From positions 96,301 through 160,300 of the forward strand of contig NZ_SRRU01000013.1 in the NCBI RefSeq assembly GCF_004784465.1: a stretch of DNA of 64,000 nucleotides, in the 5' to 3' direction. The notes under the pieces are model-generated. The model saw nothing but the letters and a program-made list of their open reading frames with translations, did no database searches and had not been told where the DNA came from. The position numbers were made by a program, and so were the translations under genes. This document shows, piece by piece, positions 18,070 through 26,870 of this stretch (position 1 is its first letter; every line of letters begins with the position of its first letter). This stretch comes from Streptomyces griseoluteus. Lineage in GTDB: Bacteria; Actinomycetota; Actinomycetes; Streptomycetales; Streptomycetaceae.

Positions 18070-18633
18070 TCACTCGTCGGCGTCGGCCCGCCGCTGCACG
18101 TCACAGTGGCTGATCCGGGAGACGTCTCCCGCGCGGCAGCCGAACACGCGGCGGGTTGCCGTGCCCTTCGCCGGCACCGACACCTGGTCGGTGGTCTCGG
18201 CCATCTTGAACCCGGTCCCATCCCTGAAACCGACCTTCACGGTGAAGACCGCGTCACGCGCGTTCGGATTCCTGACCTCGACGGTCGTGTAGGGATCATC
18301 CGCGTCCGCACAGTGCTTGAGCACGGCGGTGCCGTCCTTGAGGGGCCGGGCGGACGCCGTGGGGGAGGAGCGAGTGGTGGGCCGCGAACGGTACGCACCG
18401 CTGCCGCGGTACCTGTCGGGCGTGCTGGTGCGGTACGGGCCACCACTGCCCGAGGAGGACGAACTGGCGTGGTCCTGACTGGAGTTGCTACATCCACCAC
18501 TACTGCTGTGATGGCTCCCGCTGCCATGCCCCCGACTTGACGAGAACCCGGCCAGGGCCAGCACGACCACCCGGACACGGCCGTCTCCTCGTCGGTAGCG
18601 GGTGTGGCTTCGCCTTGGGCGCAGCGGGTGCAC
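18070..18633 (-). CDS. Hypothetical Ser/Gly-rich secreted or membrane-anchored protein
   Basis: This is an up to 187-residue reading frame with strong GC-third-position bias. After a basic N-terminus there is a short hydrophobic stretch (VRVVVLALAGF). A low-complexity Ser/Gly/His region with one Cys follows, then a compact C-terminal domain of about 85 residues (about 100-187) with VEVRNPNARDAVFTVKVGF and a beta-sandwich look. The C-terminal domain resembles a FxLYD-type extracellular beta domain. The true start is uncertain; a GTG at 18570 would place the hydrophobic stretch at the N-terminus. Confidence 0.6.
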   Translation of the reverse strand: MHPLRPRRSHTRYRRGDGRVRVVVLALAGFSSSRGHGSGSHHSSSGGCSNSSQDHASSSSSGSGGPYRTSTPDRYRGSGAYRSRPTTRSSPTASARPLKDGTAVLKHCADADDPYTTVEVRNPNARDAVFTVKVGFRDGTGFKMAETTDQVSVPAKGTATRRVFGCRAGDVSRISHCDVQRRADADE

Positions 18634-18927
18634 AGGCGGACTGTGGCGGGTCGACCGTCAGGGCTCCTTCGGCCAACAGGTGCTCGGTCATCTCCAGCGC
18701 GGGGGCGGCCACGACGGGAGCGGTGTCGGTGAGGACACCGCCGGCCGGGGCCGGGCCCGGAGCGTACTTACGGCCTGACCCACGATTGATCGCGAGTGGG
18801 TTGTAAGGCTTCTGGTGCTCTCTGTTGCCGCCGGTCCGTCCGAGCCGGACTCTCAGAGGGCGGTTCGTGAGGTGGTGTCCGTTTCTGGCCGAGGTGAGAG
18901 CAAGGCCGCTGGTAGAGGGTTCGTCGG

Positions 18928-19326
18928 CTATTGCTTCCTGGCGAAGTTGCCGGTGTCGGCCTCGGTGAGGAGCCCGAGTTTGACCAGGCGTTTCAGCTTG
19001 GCGCGGGTGCCTTCGACGTTCTTCGGCAGCAGTTCGTGGCCGAGGGTTTCGCAGACGTCCTTGGCCCGTAGCGGCTGGGTCGCATGGTTGAAGGCGGCGA
19101 GGATGCGGGGGTAGTCCGGGTGCTCGGGCAGGTCCGGCGCGACGACAGGGAGCCGGTCGGTGAGGCCGGTGACGGTCTTGCGGGTGATCGCGAGGTGCTC
19201 CAGGTGCATCTCGGCCTCCCGCAACCGGCTCTGCAGGTCGTCGATCTGTGCGCGGAGGTCGTCGGCCAGGGCCCGGGCGGCGTCTTCCTGGAGGTCCAGG
19301 GCATCGAGCAGGGGACGGATGTTCAC
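18928..19326 (-). CDS. IS-encoded accessory protein with coiled coil and winged-helix-like C-terminus
   Basis: This is a 132-residue protein starting at GTG 19326, which overlaps the transposase stop as GTGA, so it is translationally coupled. Residues about 8-50 are heptad-rich and likely a coiled coil (ALADDLRAQIDDLQSRLREA). Residues about 75-125 look like a winged helix (ILAAFNHATQPLRAKDVCET then KLKRLVKLGLL). It probably binds DNA or the transposase and tunes transposition. The function is inferred from position and shape only. Confidence 0.8.
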   Translation of the reverse strand: MNIRPLLDALDLQEDAARALADDLRAQIDDLQSRLREAEMHLEHLAITRKTVTGLTDRLPVVAPDLPEHPDYPRILAAFNHATQPLRAKDVCETLGHELLPKNVEGTRAKLKRLVKLGLLTEADTGNFARKQ

Positions 19327-20171
19327 GCTGCCACCGCCTGTGCCGCGCGCCAGGTGGGGGCGTTCGAACCGGTGAGGCGTCGGGTCATGACGTGGGTCAT
19401 CGCCCAGTAAACGTGGGAGGCGGAGGAAGAGGGGCGGTGCTCGTAGTCGCGGACCAGGCGCCGGTGCATTATCAGGATCCCGTAGGTCTGCTCGACCCTC
19501 CACCGCTTCAGCTGCGGCACGAACCCCTTGTCCTGCGGGTTGCGTGCGACGATCTCGACGTCAATTCCCAGGCCGACGCCGTGCACGACGACCTTGTTCT
19601 TGAAGCCCTGGTCGACCAGGGCTTTGCGGACGGTTCCGCCAGCGTGCTCGGCGACCTTGTCCAGCAGGAGGATACCCGCGGCGTTGTCGTGGGTGTTCGC
19701 GGCGAGGACGACGACCGCGATGACCAGGCCGAGGACGTCCACAGCCAGGCCGCGTTTGCGGCCGGGCACCCCCTTGGCCGGATCGTGGCCACTCGTGGCG
19801 GCGGGAACCCCGGCGGCCACATGGACACTCTGGGTGTCCAGGACCACCAGGGTCGGGTCCTCTAATCGGCGGGCGCGTTCACGGACCTGGCAGCGCAGAA
19901 GTTCATGGATGACCTGGTCGGTTCCGTCGTCCCGCCAGGCGGCGAAGTAGTAGTAGGTCGCGCTCTTCTGCGGCAGGTCGTGCGGGAGATAGGCCCACTG
20001 GCAGCCGGTCCGCCCCTGGTAGAGGATCGCGTTCACGATCTCCCGCAAGTCGTAGGCGCCCTGGTGGCCGCTGACCGAGCGGTGCCGGTCCTTCCACGCG
20101 GTGATCACCGGCTCGATCAGAGCCCACTGCTCGTCCGATAAGTCGCTCGGGTACGGCTTGCGTTCGCTCAC
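19323..20171 (-). CDS. IS5-family DDE transposase
   Basis: This is a 282-residue transposase. The N-terminal DUF4096-type domain (YPSDLSDEQWALIEPVI, YQGRTGCQWAYLPHDLP) recognises the inverted repeats. The catalytic domain shows Asp in LVVLDTQSVHV, the family block VPGRKRGLAVDVLGL, Asp/Asn in DQGFKN and the Glu in RWRVEQTYGIL with YREH-like MHRRLVRDYEH. No frameshift or stop is seen. GTG at 20171 is chosen because upstream residues lack family similarity. It mobilises the element through cut-and-paste. Confidence 0.92.
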   Translation of the reverse strand: MSERKPYPSDLSDEQWALIEPVITAWKDRHRSVSGHQGAYDLREIVNAILYQGRTGCQWAYLPHDLPQKSATYYYFAAWRDDGTDQVIHELLRCQVRERARRLEDPTLVVLDTQSVHVAAGVPAATSGHDPAKGVPGRKRGLAVDVLGLVIAVVVLAANTHDNAAGILLLDKVAEHAGGTVRKALVDQGFKNKVVVHGVGLGIDVEIVARNPQDKGFVPQLKRWRVEQTYGILIMHRRLVRDYEHRPSSSASHVYWAMTHVMTRRLTGSNAPTWRAAQAVAA

Positions 20172-20273
20172 CCCGCCACACCAGCAGACCATCAGCTGTG
20201 GACTGGCAGGTTCCGCCCGCACCCACGCCATCAGGCGACTACAAATAGACACAAGAGCTCATGAATCGCCATC

Positions 20274-20600
20274 TCAGTACCCGAACTCAGGTGCCTGATA
20301 GGGAGCCCACCAACTCGTCAGACCCCAGATCCCCAGGGCGACCGCGGTTACGGCGGCCAGGGCGGCGAGCCACGGGCGATGGAACCGGCGCAAGGTGAGC
20401 ATCCAGAAGGCGAGCGGCACCAGAGCGCCCCCCGCGGCGACGAGCGGCAGGTCCACGTAGAGCACGCTGAGGTCCCGGTGTCTCCCCTCGAATCCACCCT
20501 CCACATTGACCCTCGCCAGCGGGGCCCAGGCCAGCAGCGCCGCTGCGGCACCCAGACCGGCGACGAGGAAACCAGCAAGACCCTTGATCTCTTCCTTCAC
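20274..20600 (-). CDS. Small membrane protein, unknown function
   Basis: This is a 108-residue protein with three hydrophobic helices (GLAGFLVAGLGAAAALLAW, LPLVAAGGALVPLAFW, AALAAVTAVALGIWG). A basic LTLRRFHRPW loop sits between helices two and three. GTG start at 20600 has no convincing ribosome site, so the start is tentative. The IS lies 13 bases beyond its stop codon, so any downstream partner gene has been separated. Confidence 0.55.
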   Translation of the reverse strand: MKEEIKGLAGFLVAGLGAAAALLAWAPLARVNVEGGFEGRHRDLSVLYVDLPLVAAGGALVPLAFWMLTLRRFHRPWLAALAAVTAVALGIWGLTSWWAPYQAPEFGY

Positions 20601-20854
20601 GACAGGTCGGACGCCACAGCCCTGCTCGCAGTTCCCGAGTCGGCCGGACTGCATTACGCGCGGGGAGGCCGGCCGCCACCGGCCGCTGTGGGCGAGCCGC
20701 CAGGAACGGACATCAGCTCACGAACCGCGCTCTCAGAGCAGCCCGATGCCACAAGTACAAGATCCAGTCTCTCTTCCTTTGTCCGCACAGGGCTGGATAT
20801 CTCTGATGGTGAGCGGCCGGTCGGCGGGCGCGTAGTGCGGAGGGGAGCGGGGCC

Positions 20855-21742
20855 ATGGACGATGGACGGATTGAGGGCGGCTGGCATGTGGACGAGCGCT
20901 GCATGAACTGCGATGTAGCCCGGCAGCTTGCCCCAGGCTTGATCGGCGAGGTCGGCGGCCGCTCGGTCGTCCTGCGCCAGCCGCATGGCCAAGCCGAGCT
21001 CCGGCAGTTCCATGCCGCTGCGCATGCCTGCCCCACCCGGTCGGTCCGTCCCCCGGCCGGGCGGTTGGATGCAGCGTTGGATCCCTTTCCCCTGGCCCTG
21101 GATGACACCGTGTACTTGTGCGGGCACAACTCCGTGCACACTGCGGGAGCCAACTCCTACCTGTTACGCCGCCCCGACGGCACCGCGATGATGGTGGACA
21201 CGCCGCGCTGGAGCACTTCGTTGGTCGCGCGCTACGAGGCGCTGGGCCCCGTCACCGATGTCCTGCTCACCCACCGCGACCACGCCGCGCACGGCCGCCG
21301 CTACGCCGACCGCTTCGGCGCCCGGCTGTGGATCCATGAGGGCGACCTCGATGCCGCCCCGGACGCCGACCGTGTGCTCCGTGGCACCGACCCGGCAGAG
21401 ATCGCCGACGGGGTGATCGCCTTCCCGCTTCCCGGACACACGCGGGGCAGCGTGCTCTACCTCGCGGACGAGCGGTACTGCTTCAGCGGCGACAGCTTCT
21501 ACTGGTCGCGCACCACATCGGACATCGAGGTGACCGACACTGTCACCTGGTACTCCATCGGGGAGCTGGCAGCCTCCCTGGCCCGGACCGCCGACCGGCT
21601 GCGCTTTGAGTGGCTGCTGCCGGGCCATGGCGACCGCCAGCGCCTCCCCGGCGACGACATGGCCTGGCGGCTGCAACAGCTGACCGCGCGTACCCGAGAA
21701 CTGCGGCCCCGACCCGTTGATTTCACGGCAGTGCGCTGGTAG
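20855..21742 (+). CDS. MBL-fold hydrolase with N-terminal ferredoxin-like segment
   Basis: This is a 295-residue protein. Residues about 15-65 resemble a truncated 4Fe-4S ferredoxin (RCMNCDVARQLAPG ... AHACPTRSV), with only three cysteines visible. Residues 90-285 are a metallo-beta-lactamase fold. The metal motif is the variant LLTHRDHAAHG rather than HxHxDH; then FPLPGHTRGSVL and CFSGDSFYW and LLPGHGD supply later ligands. GGAGGGG lies about ten bases before ATG. Similar fusions occur in plants and bacteria, with an unknown hydrolase or redox role. Confidence 0.82.
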   Translation: MDDGRIEGGWHVDERCMNCDVARQLAPGLIGEVGGRSVVLRQPHGQAELRQFHAAAHACPTRSVRPPAGRLDAALDPFPLALDDTVYLCGHNSVHTAGANSYLLRRPDGTAMMVDTPRWSTSLVARYEALGPVTDVLLTHRDHAAHGRRYADRFGARLWIHEGDLDAAPDADRVLRGTDPAEIADGVIAFPLPGHTRGSVLYLADERYCFSGDSFYWSRTTSDIEVTDTVTWYSIGELAASLARTADRLRFEWLLPGHGDRQRLPGDDMAWRLQQLTARTRELRPRPVDFTAVRW

Positions 21743-22682
21743 CGGCGCAGCCCGCATGATTGGTTGACATCGACCGTGACATGACGGTGGTCGCGCGGGT
21801 TGTTGTGGTATACGCCAATGGCGCCCTCCGCAACGGTACGCAGGAAGACGCGAGGACTACGGGGAGAAAACCACAGCGACTGTCCCAGGGCGGCGCTAAG
21901 GGGCTGTAGCTGAGCCAACTGTACGGGCTCCTCCAGGGGGCGGCCTTTGCTGGGGCCAGTCGCACTCCCCGCCGGGTGGGCCGGGCCGGGGTAGCACGGA
22001 GGGTCGGTCAGCCTCGGACGCTTCGCGGGCCTGCTCTTCGAGGTCGCCCGCGCCTGTCGGGGTCATCGTCCTGGTCGTCGCCGTTGTTGGGGCCGTGGAC
22101 GGTGCAGACGAGTGAGGCTCTTGATGGCCTCCAGCGCCTGGCGGGGAGAAGCGACCGAACTGCAGGCCATCGCGAACTGGCTTACAGCAACTGCAGTCCA
22201 GCCAGCCGTCGGCGCCCGACTCCCCCCGGTGGAGCACTCCGCCGAAGACGTGCGTTCCCGGGCGGAGGCGACCGGTATGCGTCAGGCGAGGGTGGTCAAG
22301 GATCTCATTGCCCACGGCTTCGTCATCGCTGACCGCGACACCGTCATCGACGAGTTCTCCCTACGCCGGCTGCTGCGCGACGGCGCGGCAGGCGGCCAAG
22401 TCGTCGCGGCCCTGCTCAGGCGGCGCAACCCGCCGCCTTTGTAGTGCGCTCTCAGATGCGCGAGTCCGGGCCGACGGCCAGGGTCCTCGAAGTCTCCGCC
22501 AGCACCCCCGGCAACCCTCCGCTTCGGCGGGCAGGCCGTACCTTTTCCAGAGCTCAGATGAGGGCCGCCTGTTCGTCAAGCGGCTCTCGCTCCGTTCGCC
22601 AACCGCTGTAACCCGGCGCAACAGAGACCCGAACCCTGACCGAACGGTGGCTGGACGACGGAGCGCCGACATCCCATCAGTT
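21743..22682. other. 940-base stretch with no confident gene
   Basis: Reading frames here are short, overlap on both strands and lack family motifs. The best candidate is a GTG-started frame at 22112-22444 (110 residues, with VKDLIAHGFVIADRDTVIDEF looking protein-like). It has no clear ribosome site and may be a remnant of a larger gene. Confidence 0.5.
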
Positions 22683-23465
22683 CTACTGCTCCCAGACAGT
22701 CGCCTTGAACGTGTAGTCGACGGCCCATTCCACCGAGGGCTCATCCAGGTGACTCCACCGCACTTCCTGAACGACGGCTCGCACGATTCGACCTTCGGCC
22801 GTCACCAAGCACAAGGTGCTGCCCCGTCTGATGGGGTCTTCATCTCGGAGCTGCTCATAGCTGTCAACACTCACGAGGCCGCCCTGATTGGCGTACTCAA
22901 GACACTGTTGCTCCGTCTTCACTGGAGCGGTCGAGACTCCGGCGGACGTGGTGTTCATCCAAAGGCCGAACGAGATACACCTTTGCAAGGCGATCTCCGC
23001 GTCATCTGGCGTCGTCTCATCACCGGTGGTTGCTTGCCCCCTGTCGAAGTCGACGGCTGAGGTCACGCAGTTGTTCGACCGTGGGGTACGGAGCTTCAGC
23101 GTGCGTCCCTCGTAGACCACCCTGGGGCCCGGAGGTGGTTCCTCGGACACCGATGGATCAGATGGAGGTTGGCTGCTGCCAGAGGGAGACAGGCCCGGAG
23201 CCTTAGGCGCCTGAGCCGACGGCTTGGACGCATCCTCCGACTTGTCATCCTTACCACTGTCGGCCAGGACGGGAATGAAGGCGTTGATCACACCAAACGC
23301 CCCACCCATGACAGCTACGATCAGGGTGATCTTCCCGGCCTCGCTCAGGCCACTGAACCAGCCCTTGGCCCGGCCCAGGCGTGACTGTTGCGAGGGTAAT
23401 GGTGCTGGTCCCGAGCCAGACGGCGGGTTCGGGGTGTTGCTCTGGGACGGCGGGGTCGAGGACAA
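22683..23465 (-). CDS. Single-pass membrane protein with extracellular domain, unknown function
   Basis: This is a 260-residue protein. A TTG start at 23465 is chosen because GGAGG lies five bases upstream; further upstream residues look untranslated. Order: a Pro/Ser-rich cytoplasmic N-terminus, KGWFSGLSEAGKITLIVAV with one transmembrane helix (about residues 40-62), a charged Pro/Ser linker, then an extracellular domain of about 150 residues with cysteines in NNCVTSAVDFDRG, LQRCISFG, EQQCLEYA and STLCLVTAEG. The four cysteines suggest two disulfides. Resembles septum-like domains of actinobacterial membrane proteins. Codons are less GC-rich than in region 1. Confidence 0.78.
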   Translation of the reverse strand: MSSTPPSQSNTPNPPSGSGPAPLPSQQSRLGRAKGWFSGLSEAGKITLIVAVMGGAFGVINAFIPVLADSGKDDKSEDASKPSAQAPKAPGLSPSGSSQPPSDPSVSEEPPPGPRVVYEGRTLKLRTPRSNNCVTSAVDFDRGQATTGDETTPDDAEIALQRCISFGLWMNTTSAGVSTAPVKTEQQCLEYANQGGLVSVDSYEQLRDEDPIRRGSTLCLVTAEGRIVRAVVQEVRWSHLDEPSVEWAVDYTFKATVWEQ

Positions 23466-23568
23466 CGAACCTCCATGCTCTCTTCGTTGGTGGCTCAAGA
23501 GCCTAGACGTTCGGTGGCTGCTCGACCTCCGAGCAGCGAGTGCCATCGGTGGGTCTTGATCCTGGCGG

Positions 23569-24081
23569 ATGTTCGCCGGTGACCACTCCCACGACGGGGC
23601 AGCGCTACGCGATACTCGTCCTGTGGAGTGGTGCGAGCAGGCCCGGGCAGCGGAACAGCGCCGGGATTGGGATGCGGCCATCGCGTTGGTTAGCGCGCAC
23701 GCCGAGTGCTACTCCACCGATCCTTCCAGGCACGACAACCATCTGTGGCACATGGATCTGCTCATCCGTGCGGAACGACTCTCGGAACTCGCAGAGCGCT
23801 CTCTCACCGATGTTCACGCACGTCGGAGACTCAACAGATCGCTTCGCGAGCGGGGGATGGAGGCGGCGCTGCGCAACCGCGCCAAAGACGGTGATCGCGA
23901 TGCCCTGTACGTCCTTGTCCGACTGCTGTGCGAGACGAGTCGGACCCAAGAGGCCCATCGAGTGGTCCAAGACCTCGGCCCGGACGATCAGTACGCACAT
24001 CAGATCATGGCTGGCCTTCGATCGAACGGACACCTTCGTGCCCGGTGCGGCGGTCAGCGCCCACCGGCTAGCCGGGGCTGA
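23569..24081 (+). CDS. Hypothetical protein, helical TPR-like
   Basis: This is a 170-residue protein rich in Ala/Arg/Leu helices with repeat-like pairs (EQRRDWDAAIALVSAHAECY, LRNRAKDGDRDALYVLVRLL, SRTQEAHRVV), which resembles tetratricopeptide-type scaffolds. It is divergent from the membrane-protein gene at 22683. Start ATG lies inside GGCGGATG with only a weak ribosome site. Helical repeat proteins of this size are common beside Streptomyces regulators but no function can be given. Confidence 0.65.
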   Translation: MFAGDHSHDGAALRDTRPVEWCEQARAAEQRRDWDAAIALVSAHAECYSTDPSRHDNHLWHMDLLIRAERLSELAERSLTDVHARRRLNRSLRERGMEAALRNRAKDGDRDALYVLVRLLCETSRTQEAHRVVQDLGPDDQYAHQIMAGLRSNGHLRARCGGQRPPASRG

Positions 24082-24525
24082 TGCGTGACTGGAGTCGTCG
24101 ACCTCGTGGAGCGCGACCTCGATGTCGAACGCCGCTTCCTGTGGCCTGAACCTCCGGTCGTGTAAGTCCGTACCCGTGGGCGCCGCTTGCCGCCCTGCAG
24201 CATGAGGTGGAGGCCCCACCGCTCACTGCTGAGCAGAAACACCCCGCCGTTCTCGGCGGGATCGGCGAAGAACAGACGGCCGGCCTGGTCGAACCTCGTC
24301 TGTTGCAGGTGCCGGACGTCGTCTCCGCCCAGCGTGACGGTCATGAAATGAGGGCGCTGGTCTGCTCTCTGGCCTCAACGGTCAACGACAGCATCCGCCG
24401 CTTGCTCGGGCGCGGGATACGCGGCGTCACGGCCGCCCACCGCCTCCCCAGATCGTGCTGCTTGTGGCCATGACACCACTGTCCGTCGTGTCACTCATGC
24501 GGGATCACCCATAAACTGACGCCTG
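24082..24525. other. 444-base stretch without confident gene
   Basis: A minus-strand frame at 24054-24344 contains a protein-like stretch (AGRLFFADPAENGGVFLLSS) but degenerates into Arg/Ser repeats over the end of the neighbouring gene. It may be a gene remnant. The last 80 bases are presumably the promoter region of the AraC gene. Confidence 0.4.
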
Positions 24526-25308
24526 ATGCCGAAAGACCGCCAACCTACACCGACGCACCCCCATCCGGACGCGACCTCGCTCCAAGGCGCCGCGACGCTG
24601 TCCCACGGCTACCAGCTCGCCCCCCACTCACATGCGGAGGGGCAACTCGTCTACGCCGCCGCCGGTGCGCTGGCCACCGCCACGGAACGCGGAACATGGG
24701 TCGCCCCGGCCAACCGCGTCACCTGGACGCCCCCGCACTTCACGCACTCCCACCGCTTCTACGGCGAGACCGACGTACGCCTCCTCCAGGTCCCGCTCCA
24801 CCTGTGTGCACAACTCGTTGACCACCCCAGCGTCTTCACCGTCAGCCCGCTGCTACGCGAGGCGCTCCTCGCGCTCACCGACAGCCCGGAGCGGCGCCCC
24901 GGCGCCCATGGACGCCTGCTCACCGTCGTCGTGGACGAGCTCGTCGACGCCGCCGAACAGTCCCTCCACCTGCCGGAAGCCGACGATGACCGGCTTCGCG
25001 CAGCCACCGCCCTCCTGCACAAGGACCCCGCCCAGCCCACGACCCTTGCCGAACTGGGCCGCAGGGTGGGAGCCGGCGAACGCACCCTGAGCCGCCTGTT
25101 CCACACCGAGCTGGGCATGAGCTTCCACCGCTGGCGCACCACCCTGCGCATCCACCACGCGCTGGCCCGCCTCACCGACGGGATGTCCGTGACGGATACC
25201 GCGGTGGCGTGCGGATGGTCCAACCCCTCCAGCTTCATCGACGCGTTCACCGCAGTCATCGGTCAGACGCCCGGCCGCTACCAGGCCGGCCTGCGCCATC
25301 GCTCCTGA
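24526..25308 (+). CDS. AraC-family transcriptional regulator
   Basis: This is a 260-residue regulator. Residues about 20-100 form a cupin effector domain (YQLAPHSHAEGQLVYAA, with HSH as in metal- or aromatic-binding cupins). Residues about 155-255 hold two helix-turn-helix motifs (TTLAELGRRVGAGERTLSRL and MSVTDTAVACGWSNPSSFI, ending with GQTPGRYQAG). It sits 207 bases upstream of and codirectional with the PobA-like hydroxylase gene, the arrangement of pobR/pobA in some bacteria. It probably activates that gene in response to an aromatic acid. Confidence 0.9.
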   Translation: MPKDRQPTPTHPHPDATSLQGAATLSHGYQLAPHSHAEGQLVYAAAGALATATERGTWVAPANRVTWTPPHFTHSHRFYGETDVRLLQVPLHLCAQLVDHPSVFTVSPLLREALLALTDSPERRPGAHGRLLTVVVDELVDAAEQSLHLPEADDDRLRAATALLHKDPAQPTTLAELGRRVGAGERTLSRLFHTELGMSFHRWRTTLRIHHALARLTDGMSVTDTAVACGWSNPSSFIDAFTAVIGQTPGRYQAGLRHRS

Positions 25309-25515
25309 CCGTCAGCGTCTGCGCAGTTCAGGCACCTGGCCGGCCTCCATTCCAGGTTGGCGGCTTTCCGGTATCAGCCGTCCAATCGCCGGTGGTGCGC
25401 ACCGTGGCAGTCGTCGCAGGGTGGAGACCGAACGCCGCACCACCCGGGCGGCACCGCCGGTGGTGGCCCTGCCGCGAACCGGTCCACCGCCCTGAGCACG
25501 GAGGCTCGCACACAC

Positions 25516-26688
25516 ATGACCACGACACGCGACGACACGGCAGTCGTCATCATCGGAGCCGGCGTCGCCGGCCTGACCCTCGGCAACTTCCTGCTGCGCA
25601 ACGGCATCGAATGCATCGTGCTGGAAAGGCACCCCCGCGCCTACGTCGAAAAGCGCCAGCGTGCCGGAACCATCGATACCTTCGGGGTGCGCATGTTCCG
25701 CGAGTGGGGCCTGGAGGAAGTTCTGGCGGGCGACCCGATCCCGCACAGCGAAGGCGGCTTCTACATCGACGGCCAGGCGATGCCGATCGACGTGGACGAG
25801 GACAACAACGAGAGTCTGTACTGCCCACAGCAGGTCCTCGTGCGCAATCTCACCGAGGTCTTTCTGCGCGAAGGCGGCGATCTGCGCTACCAAGCCGCCG
25901 ACGTCGCCCTGGAGAATCTCACCGAGGGCCGTCCCGTCGTGCGCTACCAGGACGCCGATGGAGCGGCCCGGGCCATCGACAGCGACTTCATCGCCGGTTG
26001 CGACGGCTTCCACGGTGTCTCCCGTCGCAGCATCCCCGCCACGGCCCTGACCGAGTACTCGCACGAGTACGGCTACTCCTGGCTCAGCGTCCTGGCCGCC
26101 ACTCCGACCAGCCCCTCCGGCATGGCCATTCACGAACTGGGCCTGGCCGGTATGATCCCCCGCGGACCCGAGACCAGCCGCATCTACCTCCAGTGCGCAG
26201 TCGACGACACCCCCGAACAATGGCCCGCCGAGCGCGTCTGGAGCGAGCTGGAAGCCCGCTTCGGCACCCCTCCCTCACGCGGCGAGATCCTGTCCAAGCA
26301 GATCGTGCCGCTGCGCAGCGTGGTCTTCGACCCGATGAGTCACGGCAAGCTGTACCTCCTCGGCGACGCCGCCCACATCGTCCCGCCGATGAGCGCCAAG
26401 GGCATCCATCTCGCCCTGCATGACGCCGAGGTCTTCGCCCGAGCCGTGATCCACCACGCGCAGGAAGGCGATTCCACTCTCCTCGACAGCTACTCGGAGA
26501 CCTGCCTGCCGCACATCTGGAACTACCAGGCGTTCGCCACGTGGATCACCGACACCATGCACAACGCCGGATGCACCGGCTTCGAGGGCGAGTTCAAGAA
26601 GCAGATCGCCCGCGCCGAGCTGCAGCGCCAGTTCGCCTCGGAGTCGGCGAACAAGCTGTTCAGTGAACTCACAGCCGGAACCAACTAG
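25516..26688 (+). CDS. pobA: FAD-dependent 4-hydroxybenzoate 3-monooxygenase-like protein
   Basis: This is a 390-residue flavoprotein hydroxylase of the PobA group. FAD-binding VVIIGAGVAGLTLGNFL is at residues 10-26. The group-specific DFIAGCDGFHGVSRRSIP carries the DG motif, and LYLLGDAAHIVPPMSAKG is the second FAD motif, with the full-length C-terminus (ETCLPHIWNYQAF). GGAGG is 11 bases before the ATG. The family adds one oxygen to 4-hydroxybenzoate to give protocatechuate using NAD(P)H. No protocatechuate ring-cleavage genes are beside it, so the pathway is completed elsewhere or the substrate differs. Confidence 0.88.
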   Translation: MTTTRDDTAVVIIGAGVAGLTLGNFLLRNGIECIVLERHPRAYVEKRQRAGTIDTFGVRMFREWGLEEVLAGDPIPHSEGGFYIDGQAMPIDVDEDNNESLYCPQQVLVRNLTEVFLREGGDLRYQAADVALENLTEGRPVVRYQDADGAARAIDSDFIAGCDGFHGVSRRSIPATALTEYSHEYGYSWLSVLAATPTSPSGMAIHELGLAGMIPRGPETSRIYLQCAVDDTPEQWPAERVWSELEARFGTPPSRGEILSKQIVPLRSVVFDPMSHGKLYLLGDAAHIVPPMSAKGIHLALHDAEVFARAVIHHAQEGDSTLLDSYSETCLPHIWNYQAFATWITDTMHNAGCTGFEGEFKKQIARAELQRQFASESANKLFSELTAGTN

Positions 26689-26870
26689 ACCCCACCTCCT
26701 CCGGAATCATGCTGCGTCGTCGTCCTCCTCCAGCTCCGGCCCCTCCGGGCCGCGCAGCGGGCGCGCTTCGTGATCGCTGAGATGCGAGGTGGTCATGGAA
26801 GGGCGACGATCAGGCACCGCAACGTGCAGGCGACACGGGCGATCCACCCGACCACCGCAGGGTGCCGGCT

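Larger units (their letters stand above)
18869..20261 (-). mobile_element. IS5-family insertion sequence, about 1.39 kb, apparently intact
   Basis: The element contains a full-length transposase and a coupled accessory gene, both on the minus strand. Candidate imperfect terminal inverted repeats are at about 18869-18892 and 20238-20261 (shared core GTGTC..TTT.T.G read inward). No clear target duplication was found, so exact ends are provisional. It lies immediately beside the 3' end of the membrane-protein gene at 20274. Confidence 0.55.

Noticed and set aside
22112..22444. GTG-started 110-codon frame as a confident gene
   Set aside because: Partly protein-like but lacks ribosome site and family similarity; kept only as a note in the gene-less interval.
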